Shown one piece after another: positions 38,695-39,232 of a stretch of DNA of 39,232 nucleotides. Numbering within the stretch: position 1 is the stretch's first letter; each line of letters starts with the position of its first letter. This DNA comes from STD2-77 sp964503935 (lineage in GTDB: Bacteria > Patescibacteriota > Minisyncoccia > JAHIHE01 > JAGLIN01): assembly GCA_964503935.1 (NCBI GenBank), contig CAZDCJ010000008.1, positions 1-39,232 on the forward strand, in the 5' to 3' direction. A model generated the notes under the pieces. The model saw only the letters and a list, made by a program, of their open reading frames with translations, was not told the DNA's origin and searched no databases. A program made the position numbers and the translations under genes.

Positions 38695-38794
38695 AGTTCA
38701 CTTCTCCTTTGAATTATTTGCCGTTTTGTATTTATCTGTTTTTCGATGATTTGATCGTAACATAGACAGAGGAAATGGTAAAGGAGGGTGAACT
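38695..38794. repeat. 100-nt element bounded by a 15-nt imperfect inverted repeat
   Basis: AGTTCACTTCTCCTTT (38695-38710) against AAAGGAGGGTGAACT (38780-38794). Inside are CTGT/ACAG arms and CGAT-GATTTG-ATCG. It could be a small structured RNA or a miniature mobile element. Confidence 0.45.
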
Positions 38795-38904
38795 AATCTG
38801 TAACTTATGACCGTTAACGAATAACAGATAGCTTAGTCCAGGGAAAGGATTACTGCTTATCCTGCCACTATAAGGATTTCATTCTTGGGCGGGTTTTCCT
38901 TACG

Positions 38905-39036
38905 TGTCATTGCGAGGAGCCCGTACTCAGACGACGCGGCAACTCCGATTTGATAGTTCACTGGGCTTCCTGCCACGGTTTGAGCCGCATAGGTCCGGGA
39001 TTGCCACGCTCGGCCTAGGCCTCGCTCGCAATGACA
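38905..39036. repeat. TGTCATTGCGAG ... CTCGCAATGACA dispersed repeat
   Basis: Perfect 12-nt inverted ends (38905-38916 and 39025-39036). It contains GGGATTGCCACG (38998-39009), shared with the copy at 7568-7706. An apparent 96-residue reading frame across it (38904-39194) is explained by the repeat and is not called. Confidence 0.8.
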
Positions 39037-39232
39037 TACATGAAGTGTGGGGCTCTTGGTGTGTCGGAGTAGCGGAATTTATTTTAAGCGAATTTATAAA
39101 GTGGAAATGGGTTTCCGACCGCGGTTTCCGAAGTTGTAAATTGCCCCTTCATCGGATACAAAGAACCTCCACCTTTGTTTCTATGCGGGCTTAGAAATCA
39201 AATCTTCCCACCATATATCCGACGCCGAACGG

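Larger units (their letters stand above)
38371..39232. other. Terminal 0.86 kb without a convincing gene
   Basis: Reading frames on both strands overlap each other (38194-38691 minus, 38258-38623 plus) and neither resembles a known protein or has a good start. The segment holds a 100-nt inverted-repeat element (38695-38794), a CCTGCC/GGGCGG hairpin followed by GTTTT (38861-38896) and a dispersed repeat (38905-39036). The last 190 nt show nothing recognisable. Confidence 0.5.

Noticed and set aside
38904..39194. 96-residue reading frame near the end
   Set aside because: Explained by the dispersed TGTCAT...ATGACA repeat it covers.
1..39232. tRNA, rRNA or CRISPR arrays
   Set aside because: No cloverleaf-like or rRNA-like segment and no regularly spaced short direct repeats were seen; a tRNAscan or Infernal run would settle this.

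Overview
The window looks like a scaffold from a Candidate Phyla Radiation (Patescibacteria, probably Parcubacteria-type) genome. The support is the compact S10-spc ribosomal operon that has no rpmD (L30) between rpsE and rplO, two tandem adenylate-kinase-like genes between secY and map, almost no Shine-Dalgarno sequences in front of ribosomal genes, and a run of very large secreted proteins with a shared repeat of about 50 residues. The phylum-level placement is inference from gene content; no 16S rRNA or tRNA gene was seen.

Layout. 91-918 is uppP (undecaprenyl-diphosphate phosphatase). 1228-1527 is a small Phd/YefM-antitoxin-like protein. 1698-2897 is tuf, with a near-consensus promoter, a hairpin leader and a terminator. 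2974-14108 is the S10-spc operon (rpsJ to secY), interrupted by an attenuator-like hairpin before rplC and by a dispersed palindromic repeat between rpsC and rplP. 14208-16402 holds two adk paralogues and map, followed by ruvX (16589-16996) where infA/rpmJ/rpsM would often be. 17299-21069 encodes a secreted subtilase-like protein with an unusual active site and near-identical Ig-like repeats, broken by a 100-N assembly gap.

21324-25388 (minus) is the most striking gene: a leucyl-tRNA synthetase of 1354 residues with three whole domains nested into it: an RBBP9/YdeN-like serine hydrolase in the editing domain, an ASCH domain in the zinc-ribbon region, and a complete RdgB/HAM1 nucleoside-triphosphate pyrophosphatase just after the KMSKS region. 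All recognisable active-site motifs of the synthetase and of the inserts are retained.

25508-27630 is a run of four unrecognised small genes. They lie in three units with consensus promoters and intrinsic terminators, and they use TTG starts, most with a good Shine-Dalgarno, unlike the rest of the window. A compact candidate structured RNA follows (27661-27711). 27850-31071 (minus) carries tatD, an AI-2E/PerM-family membrane protein and an M16 peptidase.

31454-38313 is a co-directional envelope cluster behind one good promoter: a secreted HExxH metallopeptidase, a PGRP-amidase/SpoIID fusion that could strip and then cut peptidoglycan, a VirB2-like pilin-type membrane protein, and a family 2 glycosyltransferase. 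The last 0.9 kb has no convincing gene but holds a terminator, a 100-nt inverted-repeat element and a TGTCAT...ATGACA dispersed repeat.
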